DNA of 64,000 nucleotides from Mesostigma viride (lineage: Eukaryota > Streptophyta > Mesostigmatophyceae > Mesostigmatales > Mesostigmataceae), in the NCBI GenBank assembly GCA_009746045.1, contig RPFO01000022.1, positions 1,237,913 to 1,301,912 of the forward strand. Direction: 5' to 3'. The notes beneath the pieces are model-generated. The model had not been told where the DNA came from, did not search any database, and saw only the letters and a program-made list of their open reading frames with translations. The translations under genes were made by a program, and so were the position numbers. This document shows, one piece after another, positions 12,901 through 23,703 of this stretch (its first letter is position 1; each line of letters opens with the position of its first letter).

Positions 12901-15900
12901 CATCCTTTACTCCTAATGCCTTGTGCCCATCATTTACCCCTAAAGCCGTGTGCCCACCCTTTACTCCTAATGCCTTGTGCCCATCATTTACCCCTAAAGC
13001 CTTGTGCCCATCATTTACCCCTAAAGCCGTGTGCCCATCATTTACCCCTAATGCCTTGTGCCCACCCTTTACTCCTAATGCCTTGTCCACGTCCTTCACT
13101 CCTAATGCGCTGTGCCCATCCTTTACTCCTAAAGCCTTGTCCCCATGCTTCACTCCTAATTCCTTGTCCCCATCCTGTGCTCCTAATGCCTTTGCTCCCA
13201 ATGCCTTGTCCCCACCCTTTGGCCCCACCCTTGGTCCCCGCCACAGCCCGAGAACCTCCTGCTGGACTCCCGTTCCAACTTGAAGATTTCGGACTTTGGC
13301 CTCAGCGCGCTTCCCAAGCAGCTGGAGGTGAGGCCCAGTTTGCGTGAGGCAGCCTGCCCCCCCCCCCCCCCCCCCCCCCCCCGGCACACAGGGCTACATC
13401 TTCTGTTTCAGTGTTGGATGGTGATGCCTAGTGATGTAGGGAGTAAGGACCACCGGTAGGCAGGAACCTACCGACAGGGCGCCGGGAACAGGGCACCAGG
13501 GTTGGCAGGAGGTGGTAGCTTTTTCCTGCCATGCACGTGGAGCTTCAAATTCAGCGATCCGCGTGGCTTGAAAGTCGAGCGAAGCAGTCTAAAATAAAAT
13601 ATCCTTGTGGAACAATACCACCGATCAGTTTCAGTACACCTTCTGGTCGTACTTTCTACTCTCGTTCATGGGTATTAAAGGGTAGCCCACGGATACGTGT
13701 ACCATCAGGCAGTGCATTACCAAGCGTTCCCTCTGGTTTGGCGGTTTGGCCTGGTCTGCTTGCGCGTGGGACCCCGCGTCGCCCTCCCCCGCAGCATGAC
13801 GGCCTCCTTCACACTACGTGCGGCACGCCCAACTATGTGGCGCCCGAGGTGCTGCTGGACAAAGGATACGATGGCAAGCTGGCGGACATCTGGACATGCG
13901 GCGTCATCCTATTCGTGCTCATGGCAGGGTACCTGCCCTTTGACGAACCAGCGCTGGGGCCACTGTTTAAAAAGGTAAGGGGGTTGGGGCCGCTGTTCAG
14001 AAAGATTGAACAGGGTGAGGGCTATGTGTGCCAATGTTGTACCCCACATGAATGCGTATAGGGGCGGCTCTTCAACAAGGAAGGGATGGGGCCCGCTGCA
14101 TAGAAAAGTGAGCGGGCTGCTGTTCAGGACGGCCACGAGGTTGTTTTTATGCTTGCGCGCATGCTTACACCTGTGCCTGCTTGTTTGTGCTTGTGTCAAC
14201 CTCTTGGGCCGCGCAGATCTCGAAGGCGGACTTCATTTGCCCCCCCTGGTTCAGCGCCGATGTCAAGGCCATGCTGCACCGGCTGCTGGAGCCAAACCCG
14301 ACCAAGGCACGTGCCGGCAAGCGCAAAGCTCTGTGAAACGGGAAGCCGGCCCCTCCATGAGTGATTTCCTCGCAACATGTCAAAGAGGGAACCAGCGCAG
14401 GCCAGAAAACCTGGAAGAATCCGGACCATGGCAGCTCGAGCCTGCTGTTGTCTAATCCGCATAAAAGGCACTGCTAAGGATCCTACTGCTTGCTTACGGC
14501 TACCACCGTGTGTAGTGCGATATTAACACACTTCTGCATGAGTACCGGTGCTCAACGTAACCCAAGACAGAGTGGAGTGGTTCGCGATGCACATGTATAA
14601 ATCTCGAGCGCCCCCCCCCTTCGTTCGGCAATACTGGATGCCTGCGTCAAGTATGTCAACCCACCCCCCAACAGTGTGTCACTGAGACAGCCAGCACAGG
14701 CCAGAAATCTGGAGAATCCAGACCATGGCAGCGTATGTCCATGGCCGAGCTCAATACCATGGAGTTGATTTGCCATGCTCATGTGATATTCAAGCAGTCC
14801 CCTCTGGCAATACTGTATGCCTCTATATCGCCAAACTCAATTCTGTGGTTTGCCATGCGCATGTGATCCTCACACTCCTCCCTTGGCCGATACGGTATGC
14901 CTTCCCATCCCGTTCCGGGACCCCACCCCCACCAGCGCATATCCATCGCGGAGCTGAAGACCATGGAGTGGTTCGCAAGGGACTATGTGCCGTGCGTGGG
15001 GTACGACACCCAAGTGGACCCTTTTGCGGATGGGCCAGGGGGCGAGGGCCTGGACGGGGTGTTCAAGGGGGCAGACGAGGTGAGCGGCTGCGGGCATGCA
15101 CACATGCTTTACAAAACTATATTGACCACTCACACAAAGACATCAGACATGTCATCCACGTGTGACGCTTGAGGCGCTGCGATTCCAGCCTCCCTCTCTG
15201 AGGTATTGGTGGTGGATACGATGGCATTGCGGTGGCGGAGACTGCAGCGCGGTGGCATGCTCGTGGCACCCTGATTGCTGTCGGCCTAGTCTCCTGTGCT
15301 GAACATGCTTTGTGGAAAACAGCACCTCGTGCGATGTGCCGCATGACTCCGCGTGAGGACGCCCCTACCCTTGTGAGCACCAGCGCTAGGCCCTGTGTGG
15401 AGACCACCGCTGTGACTTGTGCTAAACGCCGTCCGCAGCAACGCAGGATGTCGTCACTACCTTTTTTTTTTTTTTACCTTCAGTATCAATGTGTTTGTTA
15501 GCCCATACTATGCGCTGCGCTGACACCAACCATACGCCCTGTGCCAACCCCATGCGCCGCGCCGCAGGAGGACGTCCCCCCTGCACCCGACATCAAGAAG
15601 CCACCGCTGCCCGCCAGCCCCCGCGCCCCTGGCATGCCCATCACCATGAACGCGTTTGAGCTGCTGACGCTGTCCAGCGGGCTGGACCTGTCCGGCATGT
15701 TCACGCGGCGCGAGGTGGGTGATTGGTACTTGGAACTAGTATGTGTTAGTAGAATGTGTCGGCAGAAGGTATCAGAAATACTTAGATAGCATTGCCTTTG
15801 GACGCTTGTTCGCGTGGCGCGAGGTGGGTGCTGCGAATACTAGTGGCCGTGCTACTGTAGTGCCTACACAGCAGACTGGGCCTGTCCGGCACATTTACGC

Positions 15901-18900
15901 GGCGTGAGGTGGGCTGTCATGTTTGCAGACTGTCTGGAAAGCGGGCCTTTTGCCACGTGTTCGCGCGGCACGAGGTCCGCCTTCTCACCCCTGCACCCCT
16001 GCACCCTGTCCCCCACCCCCTCGGTCTCAGGACGCGGTCAAGCGGCACACGCGCTTCACCTCCACACGCCCCGTCGCAGAGATCATCCAGCGCATCTCGG
16101 CCGCCGCAGAGGCCACCGGGTTCACCGTGCAGACACGCAGCTACAAGGTGAGGGGGGGGGGTAGGGGCGAACATAGCCTAAACGGGGGGATGTTCGTGGC
16201 GTACTAATCAACCAGGCCAAGTTATCAACTGCATCCTTCCATTGGCCAGTGGCTGCACATTTCAGACGCAGGACTTCAAAGTGGGGAGTGGGAGGGAACT
16301 GGCGTCCGCATTAGGATAGTCTCAATATTTTGTATACTAATAAATAGTTCCTACATATCTGATTCCTAAGTAACTATTGTCTATGCCTTGCCTCGTGTTG
16401 AAAGGTACCGAGCTCGTCATCTGTGCATGGACTGTTGGGCGTTGCCGCCCATGCGTAGCTATGGAGGGCATGGAACTACTCTCGGCTCGTAGGAGGCAAT
16501 GCATGGCTGGCCTGCTGTCGCAAGTCGATACCCATGTTGCTCGCCCCATTCACAACACTTCTTCTTTCAAAGCGGGTCCTTTCCTGCAGCTGTTCTACTT
16601 TCAGCAACCCCTTTGATCGGTGATCAGAGGCATGTCTGCGCTGGTTGTCTCATTGACATGTGTCAGTACAAGAGAAGCCGTGGCATCTTGTCTGGTGCCT
16701 GCACAGTCACACCCACTCCTCTGCTGGTTAGTTATATGACTGTAAATTTGTCAATCATGATGTTGTCATGCTCGTGACAGTAGTGTTTGTTGCTTGTCAT
16801 CCACGTGCCTCTGTGCTACCTACCGTCACAGGTCAAGCTGGAGGGCCAGGTCCGCGCCAACACACCGCTCACGCTGGTGGCGCAGGTGAGGGCATAGCCA
16901 TGTGTGTGGGTCCTTGGTTCGGAACTACAGGCGAGGCTCTTTCTATCTTCTAGTTTCTTGGGAGGTGCTCTCTTTGCAGTCCCCTCCCTTGGCCTCCACT
17001 TCTCACCTGATGATCGAGGAGGCATGTCAATGGCACACGTATTAATTAATGATGAGTGGAAGTCTCTTTCGTGGCAAGTCCTCTTGGCCAAACAGTCATG
17101 AAGTCGAAGCTGGGACAAAATGTCCCAAGTTTGCTTTGCTAGGGACAAAATCGCAGATTTGGCAAGTGACTGCGTGTCTAAGGAAGTGACACTGTGAGGG
17201 CGTAGGGGCCACCATGTTCAATGAGGCCTTGTGGTGCGCGAGGCCAGTGCGGCGTTGCTCTCTGAAACTGGGGTTGCCAGCAGACGGCGAAATGAGTGGA
17301 TTTCATCCATGTTTGGCATTGCCTGGATGCAGCACATGCAAGGAGTAGGACTGCGGCGTGTTTGAAGGTGGCGCAACCGGCGTGCATCTGCTTCTCACCG
17401 GTTCCCCTGGGCGCTAAAAGGCCAGGCGATTTGAACTGGAGGGATCCTGCTTTGCCCTTGCCATACTAGAAGTACTTGCGTGGGCAGCCAAGCTCAAGGC
17501 TCACGTGCTTCCCTTTTGGTTGGCCCCTCTGTGCACAACCCTTGATCCCCTTTTGGGGGACATGTTCATGCCAACCAACCAACCAACCAACCGACCGACC
17601 GACCGACCGACCGACCGACCGACCGACCGACCGACCGACCGACCGACCGACCGACCGACCGACCGACCGACCGACCGACCGACCGACCGACCGACCGACC
17701 GACCGACCGACCGACCGACCGACCGACCGACCGACCGACCGACCGACCGACCGACCGACCGACCGACCGACCGACCGACCGACCGACCGACCGACCGACC
17801 GACCGACCGACCGACCGACCGACCGACCGACCGACCGACCAACTAACCAACCAACCAACCAATCAATTCTGACCACGGCGGCAGCTGATCGAGATCGCGC
17901 CCAATGTGTACATGGTGGAGTTCCGCAAGGCCAAGGGCGACACAATGGAATACCACAAGGTGAGGAGGATGGAGCGCTAGAGATGGAGTAGCACAAGGTG
18001 AGGAGGATCGAGCGCTAGAGATGGAGCAGCACGAGGTGAGGAGGATGACCGCTAGAGATGGAGCAGCACGAGGTGAGGAGGATGGAGCGCTAGAGATGGA
18101 GCAGCACAAGGTGAGGAGGGTCAGGATAGGTTGAATATCACAAGGCAAGAAAGGTTTGCATTCGAGAGAAAGCACCGATGAGGCCAGGGGGGATAGTATC
18201 CGGTGGAGCAGCACGAGGTGACGGGGGACGTCATTAGGGATGGGGTAGCACACAGTGGGGAAGGGTAGGGTGAACGGGGTAACAAAGGGATGACAGCACT
18301 CGGCGGAAACCCGCAAGAATCAACGTGCTGAAGGATGGCATCGTTGGAGTAAAAAATACGAAGGAAGTATGCATTACATCACTATCAGCATATGCGTTGG
18401 TTTGTGGCAGTAAGGGGCATCTATATAGCCACTATTTACGCAAGTGAATGTCAGTTCATTGCTGCCATAAAGCTTGTTCCCCAGCAGTGCTGAGACGAGT
18501 TGCAAATGCTGACGTGTATTGCTGTCAGTTGGGACATGGAATGCTGACCTGTCCTGCATTTCTTCTTGTTTAACCTGCCGCCTGCCGCTTGCCATCGACG
18601 CACTGGCAGTACTACAAGGCACTCACCAAGGAGCTCAAGGACATAATGATCGCGCGGGTGGACAGCGCCCAGAACAGCGCACACAACTCTCCAAGAGCAC
18701 TATCACCGAGGGCAGTGGCCGCAAACGGCCCCTTTGGACGGGCGGAGCCTTCTTCCAACCCAGCCCCCTCTCCTCCTAGCGGTGCGGCTCTGACAGAGGC
18801 GCTCAACGCCAAGGCACGGCCTACGAGCCCTCTAGTGCCGTCCGCCGTGGGCCAAACAGCGTCCAACGGGATTCCCCCGGTGTCTACCCAGGCAGCCGCC

Positions 18901-18975
18901 AAGGTTAAAAAGGAGAAAACGGCACCAAAGAGCCCATTTGCCAGGCTGAAGGGCACTTTTACTGGTTCTAGTTGA
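6964..18975 (+). CDS. CIPK: CBL-interacting protein kinase (CIPK/SnRK3) with NAF domain, 13 exons
   Basis: Exons: 6964-7119, 8546-8608, 9119-9190, 11735-11842, 13247-13327, 13795-13974, 14217-14306, 14936-15079, 15568-15714, 16031-16147, 16832-16885, 17885-17959, 18610-18975. All join in phase 0 and give 550 residues. The enzyme is a Ser/Thr kinase that calcium-loaded CBL sensors activate. Visible kinase landmarks are the Gly loop LGEGTFAKV (14-22), Lys37, Glu56, HRDLKPEN with Asp131, DFG at 149-151, and [10 protein letters not shown] at 169-178. The NAF motif [19 protein letters not shown] is at 325-343, followed by a PPI-like VKRHTRFTS segment that in plants binds PP2C phosphatases. The C-terminal regulatory domain ends with [23 protein letters not shown] and a low-complexity Ser/Pro/Ala tail. 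Plant CIPKs are usually 420-480 residues, so the tail is long. Intron 7 needs a GC donor. The ATG at 6964 is chosen because it precedes [11 protein letters not shown] and no earlier in-frame ATG was seen. Introns hold several large satellites and a transposon-like element. Confidence 0.93.
7228..8015 (+). repeat. (GGGA)n purine satellite in CIPK intron 1
   Basis: About 790 bases are almost pure GGGA repeats with occasional GGA slips and three CAGGGAGGGAGG variants near 7795-7825. All purines are on the coding strand. Long open frames across it on both strands are artefacts of the 4-base unit. Confidence 0.97.
9615..10511. mobile_element. MITE-like DNA transposon with CAGTCAT termini, in CIPK intron 3
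   Basis: The ends are inverted copies: cagtcatacccgcgttaagt on the left and its mirror on the right, each flanked by TA (9613-9614 and 10512-10513). Subterminal repeats of gttaagttacg in both orientations flank the core. A related but shorter copy is at 40852-41207 with the same ends and TA flanks, sharing an internal word around gacggacttctatacggcaat in opposite orientation. TA target duplication and CAGT ends are typical of the Tc1/mariner-pogo group. No transposase is visible, so it is non-autonomous; 9880-10360 may be an added insert. Confidence 0.75.
10731..11034 (-). repeat. SINE-like repeat with tRNA-type B-box words, copy 1
   Basis: This roughly 305-bp unit recurs at 33779-34083 (full), 11063-11145 (partial) and 36053-36190 (partial, inverted). 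Read on the minus strand it contains gtcctgtgttcgaaaccgg and tagattcgatccactgg, which look like RNA polymerase III B-box/T-arm sequences. A tRNA-derived SINE is the simplest reading, but I could not fold a complete tRNA. Confidence 0.55.
11063..11145 (-). repeat. SINE-like repeat, truncated copy 2
   Basis: This repeats the first 80 or so bases of the unit at 10731-11034, starting with the same cagtgaaatagtttggtacc word about 28 bases after that copy ends. Confidence 0.55.
11955..12306 (+). repeat. (GGGGGAGGAA)n satellite in CIPK intron 4
   Basis: A 10-base purine unit is repeated about 35 times, decaying at its right end to variants with gcgagg and aaagg. It begins about 110 bases after the exon 4 donor. 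The purines are again on the coding strand. Confidence 0.97.
12831..13195 (+). repeat. 27-bp minisatellite in CIPK intron 4
   Basis: About 14 variant copies of a 27-base unit (cctaatgccttgtgcccatc followed by ctttact) precede the exon 5 acceptor. Units alternate between cctaatgcc and cctaaagcc forms. The open frames reading through it are not genes. Confidence 0.93.
13357..13382 (+). repeat. Poly-C run of 26 after CIPK exon 5
   Basis: This uninterrupted run of 26 C lies 30 bases beyond the exon 5 donor. Its exact length may be uncertain because homopolymers are error-prone in sequencing. Confidence 0.9.
17579..17840 (+). repeat. (CCGA)n satellite abutting the CIPK exon 12 acceptor
   Basis: About 60 near-perfect CCGA units are flanked on both sides by short CCAA runs. 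The array ends some 45 bases before the exon 12 acceptor at 17884, so it replaces much of the usual pyrimidine-tract context. Confidence 0.97.
17960..18130 (+). repeat. Tandem copies of the CIPK exon 12 end and donor
   Basis: The exon 12 end and donor (atggaataccacaag, then gtgaggaggat) is followed by four variant repeats of about 39 bases. In each, the word atggagYagcacRag precedes gtgaggagg. The copies keep the AG|GTGAGG donor but carry in-frame stops. See the findings on exon-edge echoes. Confidence 0.85.
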
Positions 18976-19590
18976 TGGCTGGATGGCGCTGTAGTTTGCA
19001 GAGATTGGTTTTTGGACTCGGACCTCACAAGGTCATGGTGTACAGCCATAATCTATGTTGATGAGAAGTTGGCCAGGATGGTAAGTTGTAACTTTGACTG
19101 TATCGGCTGGGCGGACTGCTAGGCTGCAGCCAGCTGCGGGTTTAGCAAAATTATTTTTAGTAGTATTATTTAAGTTCTTGTTTAGAAATTCCCAACATGT
19201 AGTCCTGTTGGGGAGCCACGGAGCAAGTTAGATCCTTAGTATGGCGGTACGTGCTAGAACCGTACGTGCCACAAGTGTTGTCCTATATCGATGGCCGAAG
19301 TGGTGGCCATTTGTTTTTACCTCCTGTACATGTACGCTGTTTTACAAAATGAAAATTATGTTATTTATTACATGTATATTATTTACCTTTTTTCTTTGCC
19401 TTCATTTTTTTCTGTATTTCATTTTTTCTTTTCCTCCCCATGCTGTCTCCTTCCAACCACCACCTGGTAAGTAAGTAAGTACTTGCGTGTCATGCGCAAA
19501 GGCATGCCACGGAGTACTATGCTAATCTCATTAGAAAAAATACACAAAAGTTTAAACAAATATCGTCTGCACATCATTCCCTAACCATTA
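18976..19590. other. Downstream region of CIPK, no gene
   Basis: This is the 3' flank of CIPK, AT-rich from about 19140. A decayed retroelement 5'-end word (cctgttggggagccacggag) lies near 19203-19222. Nothing else could be supported. Confidence 0.5.
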
Positions 19591-19594
19591 AGCA

Positions 19595-20757
19595 CTAGAT
19601 TGGGATGTAATCCTCATCCGAGCTGTCCTCTGTGGTCCACGAGCTGGGCGGCAGCGGTGGGGGAGCACAGCAGCCGGGCCCACTCCTCCCTGACCTGGTG
19701 CATGCGCCCGGCCGCACTGTCAGCAGTTGCCATTGTAGTGCATGCGAGGGTGACACGCTGAACGGGGCCCTCAAAGGAGCGTCGGTGCTCTTGGACCCCA
19801 AGCACATCAATGCCATATAGGCGGCAGTAGTGGACAAGCTCGTTGCATGGCCCGCGGGGGGGCATCTCCCCCGGTCAGGGTGCGGACATTGTAGGTAACG
19901 ATGCGCAGCGAGTGGTGCCGGCGTGGGCCCAGCACCTGGGGGGCGCGGGGCCCCGCGGCAGGTGGTTGGGGAGAGGCTGGCGGGGACGTGTGTGCGGCGT
20001 GAGATAACATAGTACTTTTCAACGGCACATAGGGCAGCCTCCAGGCGGGCGGCGCGACTTGCTCGCCTGGTCTTGGGGTCAAAGAATGCAGCATACCGTT
20101 GGGAGTGCCGGGTTGCGAAAGCCAGCAGGCGTTCCTTGTTGCGAATTTGGCGATGAAGGTCGTGGCTTTGACTCGATCCGTTGCGTCGTCCGTGAGATTG
20201 GACTATCCAAGACACGCTCGGCCATCGGACGACGGGTGTGGGGGGTGGATTCTAGCTACCCCCCCGGTAGCTGCTCGCGGTGTGAGGGGGCGGGGAGGGC
20301 CTACTCCCTACCCCCCCGCGCTTCTCCCCTCGGCGTGGTAACCTCCCGCGAGGTAACTGGCTCCATGTGCCATGCGTCGTCCTTCCACCGCAGCCGCACC
20401 TTCTTCGTGCGGTCAGCGAGGCCGGGCCTTCTTCGCGTCCTCTTGTGCCAGCCGGTCCCTGCCGGCGCGAAGCTGCGCCGGGGTCAGATCGTCGTCGAGA
20501 CTCCAACCCAAGCCTCGTGGTAGCTTGGCGCGGTGTTGGAGGATATAGTGCTTGCCGATGGGGCGCGTAAGCACGAGCGCCACCGGCGCGTCCGCGCGCC
20601 CCGGTAGGCGGCGGACGGTGTCAATTGTGACACTGTCCTCTAGGCGGAAGCAGAAGGAACCACCACCTCTAGGCAGAAGGACCCACCACCTGGTCATCAC
20701 CATTCTCTCTCTCCATGCAGATCTTTCTACAGACATGCAGCGGCGCGGCCTTTGCAA
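19595..20757 (-). pseudogene. Broken LINE: ORF1 end and ORF2 endonuclease start
   Basis: Read on the minus strand, 20757-20413 encodes the end of an ORF1-like protein (RPIGKHYILQHRAKLPRGLG, SLDDDLTPAQLRAGRDRLAQ). Further on, around 19930-19650, comes LRIVTYNVRTLTG, a frame break, then ELVHYCRLYGIDVLGVQEHR and a tail to about 19620. The RIVTYNVRTL and GIDVLGVQEHR words match the start of the AP-endonuclease-like domain in LINE ORF2 (TYNV and QEHR are active-site blocks). The frame is broken at least once and no reverse transcriptase follows, so this is a dead 3'-truncated copy. Confidence 0.7.
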
Positions 20758-20824
20758 TCTTCACGCCTTTATTCTCGATCAGACGATTACTCTAGTCCTC
20801 ACAATCAAGACGTTCGGGACCGCC

Positions 20825-21345
20825 ATTAATTAAGCTAGGACATGTGTCCTGATTGGGGAGTTTATGGAACAAATATATCCCTGAGAAGGGGCATATGGGT
20901 GTTACTTACCACTAGACACTCCCGGCCAGTTAGGCTCGAAACACACGCCCTGATCAACCAAGCTGTTTCTGGCCCCACCGTCTAGGTCATCTAGTCGCTC
21001 TACACGTACGCCAGCCATAATTTCAATGCACAAGGCTACACATTTCCATCTCCATTCATATTCATCATCCTGCCACGACTCCAAAACGCGGACAAGATAA
21101 CGGCAGGCTCCAGGTACCATGGTCCAAGTTCTCGACGATGAAGTTAAGGCTGCGCTTGTCCAGCTCGGCCTCCGGACGGCCTCGCAGAGGTCGAGCGTTT
21201 GCTGCTTGAGCTGTGCTGTGACGGCGGAGGTGGTGGAGGTGGTGTGGTGCTTCAGCATATGTACATGTCCGCCCAGGTCTGGGTGGGAGGAGCATCGTTG
21301 GCAGGGCAGAAGAAACTCCATGACTGAGTGCAAGTACTGCGATTG
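20825..21345 (-). mobile_element. Retroelement 3' end, interspersed repeat and ORF1 scrap
   Basis: The region 20825-20905 carries the conserved 3' terminal module (ttaattaa and ccctgagaaggggcatatgg, minus orientation). The interspersed repeat shared with 43890-44160 and 51430-51665 follows at 20930-21120. From 21310 down to 21115 there is a scrap of ORF1 family A (QTWADM, LKHHTTSTTSAVTAQLKQQT). The scrap is directly fused to the pentamer satellite that follows. Confidence 0.6.
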
Positions 21346-22067
21346 AAATTCCCATCCCATCGATCCCATCCCATCCCGTCCCGTCCCGTCCCGTCCCGTC
21401 CCGTCCCGTCCCGTCCCGTCCCGTCCCGTCCCGTCCCGTCCCGTCCCGTCCCGTCCCGTCCCGTCCCGTCCCGTCCCGTCCCGTCCCGTCCCGTCCCGTC
21501 CCGTCCCGTCCCGTCCCGTCCCGTCCCGTCCCGTCCCGTCCCGTCCCGTCCCGTCCCGTCCCGTCCCGTCCCGTCCCGTCCCGTCCCGTCCCGTCCCGTC
21601 CCGTCCCGTCCCGTCCCGTCCCGTCCCGTCCCGTCCCGTCCCGTCCCGTCCCGTCCCCTCCCCTCCCCTCCCCGGCTCCCCTCCCCTCCCCTCCCCTCCC
21701 CTCCCCTCCCCTCCCCTCCCTCCCCTCCCCTCCCCTCCCCTCCCCTCCCCTCCCCTCCTCCCCTCCCCTCCCCTCCCCTCCCCTCCCCTCCCCTCCCCTC
21801 CCGTCCCGTCCCGTCCCCTCCCCTCCCCTCCCCTCCCCTCCCTCCCCTCCCCTCCCCTCCCCTCCCCTCCCCTCCCCCCTCCCCTCCCCTCCCATCCCAT
21901 CCCCTCCCCTCCCCTCCCCTCCTCCCCTCCCCTCCCCTCCCCTCCCCTCCCCTCCCCTCCCCTCCCCTCCCCTCCCCTCCCCTCCCCTCCCCTCCCCTCC
22001 CCTCCCCTCCCCTCCCCTCCCATCCCATCCCATCCCATCCCATCCCATCCCATCCCATCCCATCCCG
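21346..22067 (+). repeat. Pentamer satellite (CCCGT/CCCCT/CCCAT)n
   Basis: More than 140 pentamer units fall in blocks: a short CCCAT block, about 60 CCCGT units, a long CCCCT field with rare slips and a brief return to CCCGT near 21800, then CCCAT again at 22020-22066. The block structure suggests expansion of successive point-mutated units. Long open frames on both strands are artefacts. Confidence 0.97.
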
Positions 22068-22106
22068 GCATCCCATCGGACCATCTCACTCGACTGTACT
22101 GAGGAC

Positions 22107-23194
22107 TTAATTAATTAATTAATTAATTATCAACATCACTCCGTTGGGAGTCAATGTAGCACATATCCCTGAGAAGGGGCATATGGCTTTAAATACATCC
22201 TAGGCTACTTCATGCAAGGGTGGGAATGTAAGCAACACTTGCTCTAGGTGCCGCAAGGGCACCGGCACCACCATGCTGTCTCAGGTTCAACCCAGCTAAG
22301 GGGATCCTGGCACGGGGGAGGAAGATCATCATGGCTATGCAAGGGCTAGGGCATGGCTTCTCGACAGAGAGCATCTCTCTGCATGGCATAGCATGGCTAA
22401 GTTCTTAATGCAACATCCATGGGGGTCCCATTATAGACAAAGCATGGCTAAATGTTGAAGGCATCATCCATGGGGGCCATTATGGGCGCACATGCGCGTG
22501 GGCCACATGCTAGGCTAAGCCTTACTAATCTACACTACTGGTATATATATTCCTAGTCTGAGGTGGCAGGAGGGGGCTGCCAGGGCTTGTGGTCAACGTG
22601 GATGACCGCCCCCCTCCAGTATACCGGCTTCCCCCTTGCGCTCTGCCGGAGCTGAAGGTAGGCCGGCCATAGCTCGCGTCGCCGTTGTTGCTGGGCCAGG
22701 GTCAAGTCGTCGTCCAGCGTGAAGCGAGTCTCCGAGAGCTTCTTGCGGCATTTAAGGAACGCCAGCTTGTCCGCCATGTACTTAAAGGTGAGGAGCACGG
22801 GGGCCGGGCCAGCCTTCCCCCGCGCGCGGGGGAGGCGGACAGCCGACATGTCCAGCTCACCAGTGAGTAACATGGGGGCAAGAATGGCGCGCTTAAATGC
22901 CTCAAGAAGGCTCGTGGAGGTCTCACCTGCCTGCTGGTCGAAGTGCTTGACGATGACATTGTGGCTGCGCCGGGCGATGTCGGCTTCCTCGCGAAGGTCG
23001 AGGGCTTGTTGCTTGAGTTGTGCCGAGATGGTGGAGGTGGTGGAGGTGGTGTGCTGCTTAAGCAAGTCCGCCCAGGTGGAGGGAGCATCGCCGGCCGAGC
23101 CAGCAGGCGCCGGCTGGGCGGCGATGTCCTTCACCGCCTGGGCGGTGAGGCCGGCGGTGTCATGCAAGCTCATTGACTGAGGACTTATGCTCAC
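22107..23194 (-). mobile_element. ORF1-only LINE relative, family A, ORF intact at 22553-23194
   Basis: The minus-strand frame 23194-22553 is open and encodes about 210 residues: MSLHDTAGLTAQAVKDIAAQ, TWADLLKQHTTSTTSTISAQ, a helix DLREEADIARRSHNVIVKHF, LPRARGKAGPAPVLLTFKYM, LDDDLTLAQQQRRRELWPAY and VYWRGAVIHVDHKPW. It lacks the N-terminal 370 or so residues seen in the copy at 47333-48652. About 360 bases downstream the element ends with the conserved 3' module at 22130-22200 and (TTAA)n at 22107-22128. Nothing in the element codes for reverse transcriptase, so mobility would have to be supplied in trans. Confidence 0.72.
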
Positions 23195-23540
23195 TGAGGA
23201 CTTATGCTCACTGAGGACTTATGCTCAAGTAACCCTGTTACGTGTTAATTAAATGATAAATAATTATTCTTCCACCCCATGTACATGCACCTTTGCTGTT
23301 GAATACATCGGTGGTGGTGCAGGTGCACCTTGTGCACCGAGAGTAGGTGGCAATCTACATCCCCCACCTGCATGCAGGTTTTGCTTAGAATGTATAAAAA
23401 ACCATATACCCCTTCTCAGGGATATGTACTAAAAATTAGAATTACTTACATCAGAGTGAAGGTACCCAATGAAACATATCAGGGAGATGTATACTGCTAC
23501 ATATCCTCCCCACGGAGGTATGTTCGTATCATAGAGTTCA
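23173..23540 (+). repeat. 18-bp tandem repeat and retroelement 3' end
   Basis: Three perfect copies of an 18-base unit (ctgaggacttatgctcac-like) lie at about 23175-23228. The region 23390-23530 contains another copy of the retroelement 3' module (ccccttctcagggatatgta) in plus orientation, without a clear (TTAA)n tail. The region separates the retroelement from the 3' end of SepSecS. Confidence 0.6.
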
Positions 23541-23703
23541 GATCATAATAAATGCCAACTTCAGGATGCATGGCGACAAACTCATAGCCAATTACACAAG
23601 TACTCTCGTTCAACATCTCTGGAAAAGAAAGGTCCTAGTTCAGTATCGTTTTCACAAGTTTATCCATTTGGGAAAGTAACAAACGAGGCAACCATGTGAC
23701 ATG

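Noticed and set aside
14301-14313. GT donor at ggcac|gtgcc for CIPK exon 7 instead of the GC donor
   Set aside because: It would leave a phase that breaks the frame into exon 8, whereas the GC donor keeps the conserved NPTK-RISIAEL junction.
21065-22110. Frames of 260-395 residues of repeating Gly-Arg-Asp-Gly-Thr or Pro-Ser-Arg
   Set aside because: They are artefacts of the pentamer satellite, fused to an ORF1 scrap at one end.
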